Assembly: GCF_003369795.1 (NCBI RefSeq)
Contig: NZ_CP026730.1
Coordinates: 3,835,001 to 3,899,000 of the forward strand
Direction: 5' to 3'
DNA: 64,000 bases
From: Streptomyces sp. CB09001
Lineage (GTDB): Bacteria > Actinomycetota > Actinomycetes > Streptomycetales > Streptomycetaceae
Shown here: one piece after another, positions 39,959-49,902 of the stretch
Numbering within the stretch: the first letter of the stretch is position 1
How the letters are laid out: each line of letters opens with the position of its first letter
The notes under the pieces: generated by a model
Seen by the model: only the letters and a program-made list of their open reading frames with translations
What the model was told of the DNA's origin: nothing
Databases searched by the model: none
Translations under genes and position numbers: made by a program

Positions 39959-40342
39959 TCAGGCGTCGAAACGCTCCCGTGCTCCCTCGATGTGGCCGAG
40001 GTGGCGCTGGGTCCAGTCGCAGATCGCGTCGACCGTGGCGCGCAGGGCGCGGCCCGGTTCGGTGAGGGTGTACTCGACCTTCGGCGGCACGGTCGGATGC
40101 ACCGTGCGGTCGACCAGGCCGTTGCGCTCCAGCATCCGCAGGTTCTGGGTGAGCATCTTGTGACTGATGCCCTCGACCTCGCCGCGCACCTCGCCGAAGC
40201 GCAGGGTGCGCTCGCCGAGCGCCTCGATGATCAGGAGCGCCCACTTGTTGGCGACGTCCGAGAAGATCTCCCGCGCCAGGGAGTCCGCGCGCCGCAGGTC
40301 CGCGTCCTCGGGCAGGCCGTTGAGCAGTTGTTTGGTCACCAT
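39959..40342 (-). CDS. HxlR-family transcriptional regulator
   Basis: A 127-residue winged-helix regulator: DVANKWALLIIEALGERTLRFGEV, GISHKMLTQNLRMLERNGLVDRTVHPTVPPKVEYTLTEPG and ALRATVDAICDWTQRH are the HxlR core. It is divergent from the RidA gene across a 101-bp gap, and likely controls it. Confidence 0.92.
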   Translation of the reverse strand: MVTKQLLNGLPEDADLRRADSLAREIFSDVANKWALLIIEALGERTLRFGEVRGEVEGISHKMLTQNLRMLERNGLVDRTVHPTVPPKVEYTLTEPGRALRATVDAICDWTQRHLGHIEGARERFDA

Positions 40343-40443
40343 CAGGTTCCTCAGTCACCGAGAAGTGCGTTCTTCCAGTTCAGCCATCACTCTCCTACAG
40401 TTCCCGAGTAACCACAAGAGAGTGAACCGGAAGGGCGAGCACC

Positions 40444-40845
40444 ATGACCACCCACGATGTCTTCCGCTTCGACGTGCCGGCCGAGGACGACTTCGGTTAC
40501 TCCCAGGCGATCGGGTCGGGCGAGCTGGTCCACGTCTCCGGGCAGCTCGCGTTCGACGAGGCGGGCGAGTTCCCCGACGGGGGCGACTTCGCCGCCCAGC
40601 TCCGGCGCACGCACGCCAACATGGACCGGGTCCTGGACCACTACGGAGCCACCCGCAACCAGATCGTGTCGCAGACCCAGTACGTGGTGGACCTGCGGCA
40701 GCACGCCGCCGCGGCGGCGCGGGGCAATCTGGCGTACTTCGGCGAGCACCGCCCGGCCGCCACGGTCCTGGGCGTGACCGAGCTGACCCTGCCCGGTCAG
40801 GTCGTCGAGATCGGCTTCGTCATCGATCTTCGGCTGCCTGCCTGA
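40444..40845 (+). CDS. RidA-family protein
   Basis: A 133-residue YjgF/RidA member (enamine/imine deaminase type): GELVHVSGQLAFDEAGEF at the start, then RTHANMDRVLDHYGATRNQIVSQTQYVVDL and a C-terminal strand. The canonical catalytic Arg of the IRS/VAR-E motif is not obvious, so it may be a divergent Rid subgroup. Its last 26 bases overlap the convergent sensor kinase gene. Confidence 0.85.
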   Translation: MTTHDVFRFDVPAEDDFGYSQAIGSGELVHVSGQLAFDEAGEFPDGGDFAAQLRRTHANMDRVLDHYGATRNQIVSQTQYVVDLRQHAAAAARGNLAYFGEHRPAATVLGVTELTLPGQVVEIGFVIDLRLPA

Positions 40846-42265
40846 GGTCTCCCTCCGGAGGCGGCACCGGCGCCCCGGGCAGACGGATCGTGGCGGTGGT
40901 GCCGCCGCCGTCGGCCCGGCTCAGGTTCACCGTGCCGCCCGCCTGCTGCACCGTCCGCGCCACGATGGACAGGCCCAGTCCGGAGCCGGGCAGGGCGCGG
41001 GCGCTGGGGGAGCGCCAGAAGCGGTCGAAGACGTGCGGGAGTTCGTCGGCGGGGATGCCGGGCCCGTGGTCGCGGACCGTCAGCACACCGTCGGTGAGGC
41101 GCACGTCGATCGTGCCGCCCTCCGGGCTGAACTTCACCGCGTTGTCGAGCACGTTGACGACCGCGCGTTCCAGCGCGGCCGGTTCCGCCCGTACGTACCA
41201 GGGGCGGACGTCCGCGTCGATCGCCAGCTCCGGGCCGCGCAGCCGGGCGCGGCGCAGCGCCGACTCGACGACGTCGTGCCAGGCGAGGATGCGGGTGCGG
41301 CCCTCGTGCTGGCCGGTGTCGGGGCGGGAGAGTTCCTGGAGGTCGCCGATGAGCACCGCCAGTTCCGTCATCTGCGCCTTCACCGAGGCGAGGAGCGCCT
41401 TGCGGTCGGCCTCCGGGATCGGGCGCCCCGTCTCCTCGCTGCGGGTGAGCAGCTCGATGTTGGTGCGCAGCGAGGTGAGCGGGGTGCGCAGTTCGTGGCC
41501 CGCGTCGGCGATGAGCTGCTGCTGGAGGTCGCGGGAGTCGGCCAGGGACGAGGTCATGCTGTTGAAGGAGCGGGACAGGCGGGCGATCTCGTCGTCGCTG
41601 TCGTCCGCGACGGGGATGCGCACGGTGAGGTCCTCGGTACGGGCGACGTGTTCGACGGCCCGGGTCAGATCGTCGACGGGGCGCAGGCCGGTGCGCGCCA
41701 CCCACAGCCCGGCGGCGCCGGCTCCGACGACACCCGCGCCCGCGACGATCACCAGCACCAGGGCGAGGTCGTTGAGGGAGCGGTTCACCTCGCCCAGCGG
41801 CCGCGCGGCGGAGACGGCCACGCCCAGCTCGGGCAGCACGCTGTAGGTGTAGACCCGGTACTGGGCGCCGTCGGCTCCCGTGGCGTCGTGCAACGCGTCG
41901 GTGGACTCGCCCTCGGCCACGGCGTGGTCGGCGTCGCTGAGCGGGACCTCCTGCGTGCCGATGATGAGGCAGCTCCCGCCCTTGCCGTCCACCAGCTGCA
42001 CGGACGAGCCGAACGGGTTCTGCTCGTGCGTGACGGGATCGTGGGCGCACTCGCCGGTGCGCAGGTTGACGTACTGGCTCACCTGCTGCTTGGTCATGCG
42101 GTTCGCCTTGAGGGCCTCGTCGAGCGAGCTGACCAGCACGCTCTTGACCACGAACCAGCAGGCGACCGCCGCCGCCGCCACCGCGAACGCCACCGCCGCC
42201 GCCACCAGCAGCGACAGCCGCGCCCGGATCGGCAGGGCGCGGACCCGGCGGACGAGACCTGTCAC
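40820..42265 (-). CDS. Sensor histidine kinase (MprB-like)
   Basis: A 481-residue membrane kinase: TM1 at about 14-40, an extracytoplasmic sensor domain with one Cys pair ([14 protein letters not shown]), TM2 at about 165-190, HAMP, a HisKA region [20 protein letters not shown], and HATPase_c boxes [21 protein letters not shown] and GSGLGLSIV. Its start overlaps the regulator's stop (ATGA). The trio with the upstream HtrA protease resembles mycobacterial mprAB-pepD envelope stress signalling. Confidence 0.92.
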   Translation of the reverse strand: MTGLVRRVRALPIRARLSLLVAAAVAFAVAAAAVACWFVVKSVLVSSLDEALKANRMTKQQVSQYVNLRTGECAHDPVTHEQNPFGSSVQLVDGKGGSCLIIGTQEVPLSDADHAVAEGESTDALHDATGADGAQYRVYTYSVLPELGVAVSAARPLGEVNRSLNDLALVLVIVAGAGVVGAGAAGLWVARTGLRPVDDLTRAVEHVARTEDLTVRIPVADDSDDEIARLSRSFNSMTSSLADSRDLQQQLIADAGHELRTPLTSLRTNIELLTRSEETGRPIPEADRKALLASVKAQMTELAVLIGDLQELSRPDTGQHEGRTRILAWHDVVESALRRARLRGPELAIDADVRPWYVRAEPAALERAVVNVLDNAVKFSPEGGTIDVRLTDGVLTVRDHGPGIPADELPHVFDRFWRSPSARALPGSGLGLSIVARTVQQAGGTVNLSRADGGGTTATIRLPGAPVPPPEGDLRQAAEDR

Positions 42266-43008
42266 TCGGCGCCGCCCTGCCGCAGGACGTAGCCGACGCC
42301 GCGGACGGTGTGCACGAGGCGCGGCTCGCCGCCCGCCTCGGTCTTGCGGCGCAGGTACATGACGTACACGTCGAGGGAGTTCGACGACGGCTCGAAGTCG
42401 AAGCCCCAGACGGCCTTCAGGATCTGCTCCCGGGTGAGGACCTGGCGCGGGTGCGCCATGAACATCTCCAGCAGGGTGAACTCGGTGCGGGTCAGCTCCA
42501 CCGGGCGTCCGGCCCGGGTGACCTCCCGGGTCGCCAGGTCCATGGTCAGGTCGGCGAAGGTGAGGGTGTCGTCGTCCTCGGTGGTGGCCTCCACGGCCGC
42601 CGCGTAGGAGCTGCGGCGCAGCAGCGCGCGGATGCGGGCGAACAGCTCGTCCAGCTCGAACGGCTTGACCAGGTAGTCGTCCGCCCCCGCGTCCAGGCCG
42701 GTCACCCGGTCGCCGACCGTGTCGCGGGCGGTCAGCATCAGGATGGGGGTCAGGTCACCCGCGCCGCGGATGCGGCGGGCGGCGGTCAGGCCGTCCATGC
42801 GGGGCATCTGGATGTCCAGGACGACGAGGTCGGGCCGGTACGCCGCCGCCTTCTCCAGCGCGTCGGCGCCGTCGACCGCGACCTCGGTGTCGTACCCCTC
42901 GAAGGCGAGGCTGCGCCGGAGCGCTTCGCGGACCGCCGGCTCGTCGTCGACGATCAGGATGCGCTGGATCTCGCGGTCGCGGTCGCGGTCGGCGTCTGCG
43001 GGGCTCAT
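42262..43008 (-). CDS. OmpR-family response regulator (MprA-like)
   Basis: A 248-residue regulator starting MSPADAD, with GAGGACC upstream. The receiver domain has phosphoacceptor Asp65 ([12 protein letters not shown]) and [11 protein letters not shown]. The C-terminal winged helix has [27 protein letters not shown] and [16 protein letters not shown]. It is paired with the overlapping kinase gene. Four 11-bp direct repeats lie about 80 bp upstream and may be its own binding site. Confidence 0.93.
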   Translation of the reverse strand: MSPADADRDRDREIQRILIVDDEPAVREALRRSLAFEGYDTEVAVDGADALEKAAAYRPDLVVLDIQMPRMDGLTAARRIRGAGDLTPILMLTARDTVGDRVTGLDAGADDYLVKPFELDELFARIRALLRRSSYAAAVEATTEDDDTLTFADLTMDLATREVTRAGRPVELTRTEFTLLEMFMAHPRQVLTREQILKAVWGFDFEPSSNSLDVYVMYLRRKTEAGGEPRLVHTVRGVGYVLRQGGAE

Positions 43009-43086
43009 GGGCTCGGGTCCTCGGATGCGGTCGGGTACGGGCACGGGGTGTCAACGCATTCAGCGTCGCACGTCTTCGCACCCGCT

Positions 43087-43130
43087 CAGTCGCTCGTCAG
43101 TCGCTCGTCAGTCGCTCGTCAGTTGCTCGC
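43087..43130. repeat. Four 11-bp direct repeats ahead of the regulator gene
   Basis: CAGTCGCTCGT occurs three times in perfect tandem (43087, 43098, 43109), followed by CAGTTGCTCGC. The last copies run into the stop codon of the HtrA gene. An 11-bp period suits head-to-tail binding of an OmpR-family dimer. Confidence 0.85.
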
Positions 43131-44162
43131 GCCCGCCCGCAGCTCGGGCAGGTCGGCCTTGACCGTGTTGATCGGGATGGCGAAGCCGAGGCCCACGCTG
43201 CCTGCGCTCGCGGACGACTCGGTCGCGGAGTACATCGCGGAGTTGATGCCGATGATGTTGCCGTTCATGTCGATCAGCGCGCCGCCGGAGTTGCCCGGGT
43301 TGAGGGAGGCGTCGGTCTGGATCGCCTTGTACGTCGTCGTGGACGAGCCGGTGTCGCCGTTGAACTGCTGCCCGCCGAACTCGAACGGCCACTGACCGCC
43401 CTGCCGCTGCTGCTGTTGCTGCTGGCCCTCGTCCGTCGAGACGGTCACGTCGCGGTCGAGGGCGGAGACGATGCCGCTGGTCACGGTGCCGGTCAGGCCC
43501 TCGGGGGAGCCGATGGCGACGACCTGGTCGCCGACCCCGATGCCGGCGGAGTCGCCGAGGGTGGCGGCCTTCAGGCCGGCGGCGTTCTCCAGCTTGATCA
43601 GCGCGAGGTCCTTCTTGCTGTCGGTGCCGACGACCTCGGCGGTGTACTGCTTGCCGTCGTTCGTCGTCACCTTGACCGAGGAGGCACCGGCGACGACGTG
43701 GTTGTTGGTGATGATCTCGCCGTCGTCGGTGATGATCACGCCGGAACCGGTGGAGGACCCGGCGTTCGAGGTGGCGTTGATCTCGACGATGCTCGGGCTG
43801 ACCGCCTTCGCGACCCCGGAGACCGTGCCCTTCTGGCTGGAGGGCACCACGTTGGTGCTGGTCGAGCTGGAGGCGACGGTGTCGCTGCCGGTCAGCTCCT
43901 GGATGCCGTACGCCGTGCCGCCGCCGACGGCCGCCGCGACGATCGCCACGGCCACCAACAGGGCGGCGGGGCCGCGCCGCCGGGCCGGGCGCCTGCCGTG
44001 CGGCGGCTCGGGCAGGGGCTGCGTGGGGTGGTTCCCGGGCGGCTGCGCCGGCGGGGGCGGCCATTCCGGGTTGACGGGAGAGGAGGCGTGCTGGGGGGTT
44101 CCCTGGTACGGGTTCGCGTGCTCGTACTCGCCGTTGTGGCGGAGGCTCTCGGTCATGTCCAT
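43119..44162 (-). CDS. HtrA/PepD-like trypsin-family membrane protease
   Basis: A 347-residue serine protease: a Pro-rich cytoplasmic N-terminus, one transmembrane helix (about 65-85), then a trypsin-like domain with His155 (TNNHVVAG), Asp185 (KKDLALIK) and Ser292 (NPGNSGGA). It ends after the protease domain with no PDZ domain, unlike most HtrA proteins. A Gln-rich insertion lies at 247-253. It is upstream of and co-oriented with the MprAB-like pair. Confidence 0.92.
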   Translation of the reverse strand: MDMTESLRHNGEYEHANPYQGTPQHASSPVNPEWPPPPAQPPGNHPTQPLPEPPHGRRPARRRGPAALLVAVAIVAAAVGGGTAYGIQELTGSDTVASSSTSTNVVPSSQKGTVSGVAKAVSPSIVEINATSNAGSSTGSGVIITDDGEIITNNHVVAGASSVKVTTNDGKQYTAEVVGTDSKKDLALIKLENAAGLKAATLGDSAGIGVGDQVVAIGSPEGLTGTVTSGIVSALDRDVTVSTDEGQQQQQQRQGGQWPFEFGGQQFNGDTGSSTTTYKAIQTDASLNPGNSGGALIDMNGNIIGINSAMYSATESSASAGSVGLGFAIPINTVKADLPELRAGASN

Positions 44163-44258
44163 GAGCTTCCCGCCCGCGGATGAGAGCGGCCTGAGTGCTG
44201 CCTGAGAAGCCCGGCAGAACCTCGTATGCCCGATATAAGGGCGTCCGCCGGGGCGGTG

Positions 44259-45281
44259 CTACGCGCAGCCGCAGGACTGCCGTACGACCAGCTGCGACGG
44301 GAACACCTTCAGCCGTTCGCGGCGGGAGCCCGCCACCCGCAGGCCGTCGTCCAGGACCAGGTCCACGGCGGCCCGTGCCATCGCCGACCGGTCCGAGGCG
44401 ACCGTCGTCAGCGGCGGGTCGGCGAGATCCGCCTCCTTGATGTCGTCGAACCCGGCCACCGCCAGCTCGCCGGGGACGTCGATGCGCAGCTCGCGGGCCG
44501 CGCGCAGCAGGCCGATCGCCTGGTCGTCGGTGGAGCAGAAGATCGCGGGCGGGCGCTGCGGCCCGGAGAGCAGTTCCAGGCCCACGCGGTACGCGTCGTA
44601 GCGGTTGTACGGCGCCTCGAAGAGCCGGCCCTCGGTGGAGAGCCCGGCCTCCTTCATGGCGCGCTTCCAGCCCTCGACGTGGTCGGAGACCGGGTCGCCG
44701 ACGGACGGCGTCTCGGCGGTGCCGCCCATGCAGGCGACGTACTCGTACCCGTGCTCCAGCAGGTGGCGTACGGCGAGCTGGGCGCCGCCCAGGTCGTCCG
44801 TGACGACGGCGACGTCGTCGATGGCCTCGGGGCGCTCGTGCAGCAGGACCACCCGGGCGTCCCAGGCGTCGATCTCGGCGGCGGCGTTGTCGTTCAGCGC
44901 GTGGCTTACCAGGATCAGGCCGGAGACCCGCATGCCGAGGAAGGCGCGCAGGTAGTGGACCTCGCGCTCGCCGACGTAGTCGCTGTTGCCGACGAGCACC
45001 ATCTTGCCGCGCTCGGAGGCGGCCCACTCGACCGCGTGCGCCATCTCCGCGAAGAACGGCTGGCGCGCGTCGGGCACGATCAGGCCTATGAGGTCCGTGC
45101 GCCGCGACGCCATCGCCTGGGCGACCCGGTCCGGGCGGTACCCCAGTTCCTTGATCGCGGCGAGGACACGCTCGCGCGTGGCCGGGGCGACCGGCCGGGG
45201 TCCGTTGTTGATGACGTAGCTGACGACGGCGGTCGAAGTCCCCGCCAGTCGCGCCACATCATCCCGAGTCACCTTGGCCAC
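44259..45281 (-). CDS. LacI-family transcriptional regulator
   Basis: A 340-residue repressor. The N-terminal HTH is [37 protein letters not shown], with the hinge [17 protein letters not shown]. The sugar-binding core has [20 protein letters not shown] and [19 protein letters not shown]. The C-terminus VVRQSCGC has a Cys pair common to many streptomycete LacI proteins. The ligand and targets are unknown. It lies 42 bp downstream of glnR on the same strand. Confidence 0.93.
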   Translation of the reverse strand: MAKVTRDDVARLAGTSTAVVSYVINNGPRPVAPATRERVLAAIKELGYRPDRVAQAMASRRTDLIGLIVPDARQPFFAEMAHAVEWAASERGKMVLVGNSDYVGEREVHYLRAFLGMRVSGLILVSHALNDNAAAEIDAWDARVVLLHERPEAIDDVAVVTDDLGGAQLAVRHLLEHGYEYVACMGGTAETPSVGDPVSDHVEGWKRAMKEAGLSTEGRLFEAPYNRYDAYRVGLELLSGPQRPPAIFCSTDDQAIGLLRAARELRIDVPGELAVAGFDDIKEADLADPPLTTVASDRSAMARAAVDLVLDDGLRVAGSRRERLKVFPSQLVVRQSCGCA

Positions 45282-45323
45282 GCGCGGAGTCTACGCGGAT
45301 GGACCCGCTCCGGGCAGGGCGTA

Positions 45324-46118
45324 TCACACCTTGGATGACCTTGCGGGCGCCGCCTCGGTCTTCTCGGCGGCCGCCTTGTCGGGCTCCTCGGCCTTCTCGG
45401 TCTTCTCGGTTTTCCCAGCCTTCTCGGCTTTCTCGCCCTTCTCGGGCTTCTCCGGCGTCACGAAGCGGTAGCCGACGTTGCGGACGGTGCCGATCAGCGA
45501 CTCGTGCTCGGGGCCGAGCTTGGCGCGCAGCCGCCGTACGTGCACGTCGACCGTGCGGGTGCCGCCGAAGTAGTCGTACCCCCACACCTCCTGGAGCAGC
45601 TGCGCGCGGGTGAACACGCGGCCGGGGTGCTGGGCGAGGTACTTCAGCAGCTCGAACTCCTTGAAGGTCAGGTCGAGGACCCGGCCCTTCAACTTGGCGG
45701 AGTACGTCGCCTCGTCCACCGACAGGTCGCCGTTGCGGATCTCCATGGGGGAGTCGTCGCCGCCGAGCTGCTGGCGGCCCGTGGCCAGCCGCAGCCGCGC
45801 CTCGACCTCCGCCGGACCGGCGGTGTCGAGGAGTACGTCGTCGATGCCCCAGTCGGCGGTGACGGCGGCGAGACCGCCCTCGGTGACGATGAGGACCAGC
45901 GGGCAGCTGAGGCCCGTGGAGCGCAGCAGCTGGCACAGGCTGCGGATCTGGGGGAGGTCGCGGCGGCCGTCGACGAGGATGACGTCGGCGCCGGGGGTGT
46001 CGACGAGGGCGGGGCCCTCGGCGGGGGCGACGCGTACGTTGTGCAGCAGCAGGCCGAGGGCGGGAAGCACCTCCGTCGACGGCTGGAGGGCGTTGGTCAG
46101 GAGCAGCAGAGAGCTCAT
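45324..46118 (-). CDS. glnR: Nitrogen regulator GlnR
   Basis: A 264-residue orphan OmpR-type regulator of nitrogen metabolism. The atypical receiver domain has a lone Asp in [16 protein letters not shown]. The C-terminal DNA-binding domain has [53 protein letters not shown]. No kinase gene is adjacent, consistent with GlnR. A long Lys/Glu/Pro-rich tail (from about residue 222), encoded by a repetitive stretch, is a streptomycete extension of variable length. Confidence 0.92.
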   Translation of the reverse strand: MSSLLLLTNALQPSTEVLPALGLLLHNVRVAPAEGPALVDTPGADVILVDGRRDLPQIRSLCQLLRSTGLSCPLVLIVTEGGLAAVTADWGIDDVLLDTAGPAEVEARLRLATGRQQLGGDDSPMEIRNGDLSVDEATYSAKLKGRVLDLTFKEFELLKYLAQHPGRVFTRAQLLQEVWGYDYFGGTRTVDVHVRRLRAKLGPEHESLIGTVRNVGYRFVTPEKPEKGEKAEKAGKTEKTEKAEEPDKAAAEKTEAAPARSSKV

Positions 46119-46200
46119 CGCGCCCCACCTGCCTGGGACGGTTTGTGGTCGTGCCCGGTTCGCTCGCCCATAACGTCTGGTTCCTCCTGGGTCCCGGCGA

Positions 46201-46236
46201 TGGGGGTACCTCCCACGCCCTTAAGGCAGTGGGGGA
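46201..46236. repeat. Dispersed streptomycete hairpin repeat, intergenic copy
   Basis: A sequence beginning TGGGGGTACCTCCCACG and ending GCAGTGGGGGAG, with complementary CTCCCAC / GTGGGGGAG arms, lies in the 250-bp gap between glnR and the hydrolase gene. It belongs to the abundant GGGGGTxCC...GGGGGAG repeat family of Streptomyces (from memory). Another copy lies at 59762-59801. Confidence 0.75.
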
Positions 46237-46368
46237 GTTTGCGGCACTGCTTCTTACTGGTGGCGTCCGGGAGGTGAACGCCGGGCGCCCGCCCGGCATC
46301 GCTCCCGAAAGCACAAAAGGACCCGGGGGCTACGTTGCCCGAGTCCTCTGCCCAGCAGAATAGCCGAC

Positions 46369-47229
46369 ATGAGCAACCGACCGCCGGGTCATGTGGCGCG
46401 TTCCACCCGTGGTCCAGCCAATCGTCCGCATCCCGAGACGCCCCGGGGAGCGCCGCGCCGCACGCCCGCGCGCACCTTCCTCCGTACGGCCGACGGTGTC
46501 CTCATCGACGCCGTGTACGAGCCGGGACCGGGCGGTCGCGAGCCTGCTGACCTGGTGTTCGTCGTCGCGCACGGGTTCACGGGCAACGCCGACCGGCCCC
46601 ACGTGCGGCGGATCGCGGCGGCGTTCGCGCGGCACGGTGCCGTGGTCACGTTCTCCTTCCGGGGGCACGGCGCGTCCGGCGGGCGGTCCACCGTCGGCGA
46701 CCGCGAGGTGCTCGACCTGGCCGCGGCGGTCGCGTGGGCGCGCGGCTTCGGGCACGCGCGCGTGGTGACCGTCGGCTTCTCCATGGGCGGCTCGGTGGTG
46801 CTGCGGCACGCCGCGCTGTACGCCGACGACGACGCGGCGGGCACGGACACCGTCGTGTCGGTCAGCTCCCCCGCCCGCTGGTACTACCGGGGCACGGCAC
46901 CCATGCGCCGGCTGCACTGGCTGGTCATGCGCCCCGCCGGGCGCCTGGTGGGCCGCTACGGCCTGCGCACCCGGATCCACCACCGGGACTGGGACCCGGT
47001 GCCGCTGTCGCCGGTGGAGGCGGTGGCACGGATCGCGCCGACGCCGCTGCTCGTCGTGCACGGCGACCGGGACGGCTACTTCCCCCTCGACCACCCCCGG
47101 ATGCTGGCCGAGGCCGCCGGTGACCACGGCGAACTCTGGCTGGAGCCCGGCATGGGCCACGCCGAGAACGCCTCGGACGAGACGCTGCTGCACCGCATCG
47201 GCGACTGGGCGGTGGCCCGGGCGGGCTAG
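46369..47229 (+). CDS. Alpha/beta hydrolase
   Basis: A 286-residue hydrolase with oxyanion region FVVAHGFTGNADRPH, nucleophile elbow VGFSMGGS, acid near LLVVHGDRDGYFP and catalytic His in EPGMGHAEN. It is serine-hydrolase-like (DUF-type CocE/peptidase S9 look-alike) with unknown substrate. It starts at ATG 46369. Confidence 0.88.
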   Translation: MSNRPPGHVARSTRGPANRPHPETPRGAPRRTPARTFLRTADGVLIDAVYEPGPGGREPADLVFVVAHGFTGNADRPHVRRIAAAFARHGAVVTFSFRGHGASGGRSTVGDREVLDLAAAVAWARGFGHARVVTVGFSMGGSVVLRHAALYADDDAAGTDTVVSVSSPARWYYRGTAPMRRLHWLVMRPAGRLVGRYGLRTRIHHRDWDPVPLSPVEAVARIAPTPLLVVHGDRDGYFPLDHPRMLAEAAGDHGELWLEPGMGHAENASDETLLHRIGDWAVARAG

Positions 47230-47264
47230 CCTGACGTTGTTCATCGCCGAGACGAAGGAACGAG

Positions 47265-47519
47265 ATGGCAAAGGTCACGGTGCGCTACTGGGCCGCCGCG
47301 AAGGCCGCGGCGGGGGTGGCCGAGGAGCCCTACGAGGCGGCGACGCTCGCCGACGCGCTGGGCGCGGTCCGCGAGCGGCACCCCGGCGAACTCACCCGTG
47401 TGCTGCTGCGCTGCTCGTTCCTCGTCGACGGCGACCCCGTGGGCACCCGCGGGCATGAGACGGTACGGCTGGCCGAGGGCGGCACGGTCGAGGTGCTCCC
47501 GCCGTTCGCAGGAGGGTGA
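47265..47519 (+). CDS. MoaD/ThiS-family ubiquitin-like sulfur carrier
   Basis: An 84-residue beta-grasp protein: KVTVRYWAAAKAAAGVAEEPY at the start, LVDGDPV in the middle and a C-terminal LPPFAGG ending in the diglycine that is adenylated and thiocarboxylated. It could serve molybdopterin or another sulfur transfer route. A sulfurtransferase gene lies 2.6 kb downstream. It is 4 bp ahead of the next gene. Confidence 0.88.
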   Translation: MAKVTVRYWAAAKAAAGVAEEPYEAATLADALGAVRERHPGELTRVLLRCSFLVDGDPVGTRGHETVRLAEGGTVEVLPPFAGG

Positions 47520-47522
47520 GCG

Positions 47523-48809
47523 ATGACCGACCAGCCGCATCAGTCGTACCAGCAGTACGACCCGAATCAGCAGTACGACCCGAATCAGCCGTACGACCCG
47601 AATCAGCCGTACGACCCGAGTCAGCAGTACGGCCGGGACCAGCAGTACGAGGGGTACGACGCGCAGGCGTGGCCCGGGCAGCAGCCGTACCAGTCGTACC
47701 AGGGATACGGGGAGCAGCAGCCGGACCCGAACGCCGGCCAGTACACGCAGCAGTGGCAGGGGCAGACCTGGGAGACGCAGGTGCAGCCGCCGGTCTCCGC
47801 GGAGGAGACGGCGTACCTGCCGCCGCACACCGCGCAGCCGCAGCCGCAGCCGCAGCCGCAGCCGCAGCCGCAGCCGTATCCGGCACGGGGACAGGCGTAC
47901 CAGCCCCAGCCTCAGACGTACGCACCCCAGCCCCAGCCGCAGCCCTATGAGCCTCCCGCGCAGTCGGCGCCTGCCGCCGCGGCCGCCGCGGCCGCCACGG
48001 CCCCTCCCGCCTCCGGCGACCCCGGCTACGGTCCCGCGACCGTCGCCGGGAACACGCGGATCACCGACGCGCAGCGGGCCCGGGCCGAGGGGCGTTCGCC
48101 GATCATCGACCCGGGCATGCAGCCGGCCGGTCTCACCGCGGTGCTCGGGCTGCTGCTGTCCGGCGCGGCGGCGCTCGGCACGTACGCCCTCCTCGTCCCG
48201 CTCGTCGCCCTCCAGGCGGTCACCGCGGCGGGCTGGTTCCGGCTGAACGGCATGTGGCCCGCCCGGCAGGGCATCGCGCTGGGCTTCGCGGGTGCGCTCG
48301 CCGCCGACGCGGCACTGCTGGTGTCGGACCGCTCCCCGGCGGCGATCCTCGGCACGCTCGGGGTGTGGGTGCTGCTCTCCCTCGTCCTGCAACTGCGCTC
48401 GCACGCCGATCCCGACGAGCGGATGTACGGCCTGATGGCGACCATCGCCGCCGCGGCCCTGGCCGTGGTCGCGGGCGGGTACCTCGCCGCCGACGCGGAC
48501 GCGGTGACGGTCGGCGGCATCGCGGTCGCCGTGGCGGCCGTGGCCCGCGCGCTGCCGCTGCCGACCCCGGCGTCCGTGGTCGTCGCCCTGCTCGCGGCGG
48601 CCGGAGCGGGGATCGCGGCCGGCTCGATGACGGACTTCGGGGCGTCGGGCGCCCTGCTCGGCGCGGGCGCGGCGGTCTGCGCGCTGATCGGCCTGCGGGT
48701 GGCGGCCTACGACTACCCCTCCCGCTTCGTCCACTTCACGGCGGGCGTGGCCCTGCCCCTCGCGGCGGCGGCCCCGGCCGTGTACCTCCTGGGCCGCGCC
48801 CTGGCCTGA
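47523..48809 (+). CDS. Membrane protein with Gln/Pro/Tyr repeats
   Basis: A 428-residue protein. The N-terminal ~165 residues are low complexity: six hexapeptide units of QQYDPN type (DNA 47550-47639), then PQ dipeptide runs (47836-47877). The rest has about eight hydrophobic helices, such as LTAVLGLLLSGAAALGTYAL and AVAAVARALPL. It lies 4 bp after the MoaD-like gene. I do not recognise a function. The repeats resemble cytoplasmic tails of some streptomycete membrane proteins. Confidence 0.85.
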   Translation: MTDQPHQSYQQYDPNQQYDPNQPYDPNQPYDPSQQYGRDQQYEGYDAQAWPGQQPYQSYQGYGEQQPDPNAGQYTQQWQGQTWETQVQPPVSAEETAYLPPHTAQPQPQPQPQPQPQPYPARGQAYQPQPQTYAPQPQPQPYEPPAQSAPAAAAAAAATAPPASGDPGYGPATVAGNTRITDAQRARAEGRSPIIDPGMQPAGLTAVLGLLLSGAAALGTYALLVPLVALQAVTAAGWFRLNGMWPARQGIALGFAGALAADAALLVSDRSPAAILGTLGVWVLLSLVLQLRSHADPDERMYGLMATIAAAALAVVAGGYLAADADAVTVGGIAVAVAAVARALPLPTPASVVVALLAAAGAGIAAGSMTDFGASGALLGAGAAVCALIGLRVAAYDYPSRFVHFTAGVALPLAAAAPAVYLLGRALA

Positions 48810-48952
48810 GCCCTCCGCCCGCGCGGCACCCCCCTGTCACAGCTGTTCGACAAAACCCGGGGGGTGCCACCGGCCCGCGTTACGCTCACGCTGGACGGCC
48901 GCCGGTCGTCGGGTCCGCCGCCGTCGAGCGTCCAGGGTTGGGGAAACACCGC

Positions 48953-49690
48953 ATGCGTGCACTGCGAATACTGTTGATCGTCGTCGTGATCCTGGGCGGC
49001 CTCTTCGTGATCGCCGACCGTGTCGCCGTCAACTTCGCCGAGGACGAGGCCGCGGACAAGCTGCGCAGCACCGAGAACCTCGCCTCGACGCCGGACGTCT
49101 CCATCAACGGCTTCCCCTTCCTCACCCAGGTCGCCGGCGGTTCCCTGGACGACGTGGAGGTCGGCATCGACGACTACGAGGCGTCCACCGGCAACGGCGG
49201 CGAGAAGATCCGCATCGCGGAGCTGCGCGCGCACATGAAGGGCGTCGAGTTCTCCGGCGACTACAGCTCCGCCACCGCGGCCACCGCCACCGGCACCGCG
49301 ACCGTCGGCTACGACGAGCTGATGAAGGCCACCAAGTCCGAGCCCACGCAGATCGCGCCGGGCGTCGACGCCAGGGTCATCGGCCTCTCCGACGGCGGCA
49401 ACGGAAAGATCAAGGTGTCCCTGAAGGCCACGGTCCTCGGTGTCGAGGTGCCCGAGCCGGTCGAGGTGCTCAGCTCGGTCAAGGTCAAGGACGACGATGT
49501 CGAGGTCGTCGCCGACGGCCTGCCGGAGATCGGCGGCAGGCAGCTCGCCGAGTCCCGGATCCGGGCCATCACGGACTTCCAGCAGACCATCGACGAGCTG
49601 CCGGGCGGCATCGAGCTGGACAAGGTCGAGGCGGCGAAGGACGGCGTCGAGATCACGGTGAAGGGTTCGAACGTCAAGCTGGCCGGGTAG
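48953..49690 (+). CDS. LmeA-like DUF2993 lipid-binding protein
   Basis: A 245-residue protein with an N-terminal membrane anchor or signal (LRILLIVVVILGGLFVIADRV), then a DUF2993 domain: SINGFPFLTQVAGGSLDDVEVGIDDY, then TGTATVGYDEL and PEIGGRQLAESRI. In mycobacteria LmeA binds phospholipids and aids lipomannan elongation, and this is the likely equivalent envelope protein. The start is the ATG at 48953 although the frame extends upstream. Confidence 0.85.
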   Translation: MRALRILLIVVVILGGLFVIADRVAVNFAEDEAADKLRSTENLASTPDVSINGFPFLTQVAGGSLDDVEVGIDDYEASTGNGGEKIRIAELRAHMKGVEFSGDYSSATAATATGTATVGYDELMKATKSEPTQIAPGVDARVIGLSDGGNGKIKVSLKATVLGVEVPEPVEVLSSVKVKDDDVEVVADGLPEIGGRQLAESRIRAITDFQQTIDELPGGIELDKVEAAKDGVEITVKGSNVKLAG

Positions 49691-49865
49691 GACCAAAGCC
49701 GGTGCCGCGCGGACCGGCGACGCCCATGTCCGACAGGCGAGACGGCGCTGTCCGTACCGCAGATGCGGCGAGGCCGGCGTCCGCCCGGGCGGCCTTCCGG
49801 GGGTGAGGTGACGGGCCTTCTATCCCACATCTTGGACGATCGTGTCTCATCATGCGACACGTCGG

Positions 49866-49894
49866 TGACACGGCCCGCCCTCAATCCCTACGAT
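49866..49894 (+). promoter_or_regulatory. Promoter for the leader peptide-sulfurtransferase unit
   Basis: TGACAC (49866-49871) and TACGAT (49889-49894) are separated by exactly 17 bp. Transcription would begin about 7 nt later, almost at the ATG of the leader peptide, giving a leaderless or very short 5' end. An inverted repeat CGTGTC / GACACG (49841-49861) lies just upstream. Confidence 0.6.
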
Positions 49895-49902
49895 CGGGAC
49901 TT

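Noticed and set aside
43087..43130. CRISPR array
   Set aside because: The repeats are only 11 bp with no spacers and no cas genes are in the window.
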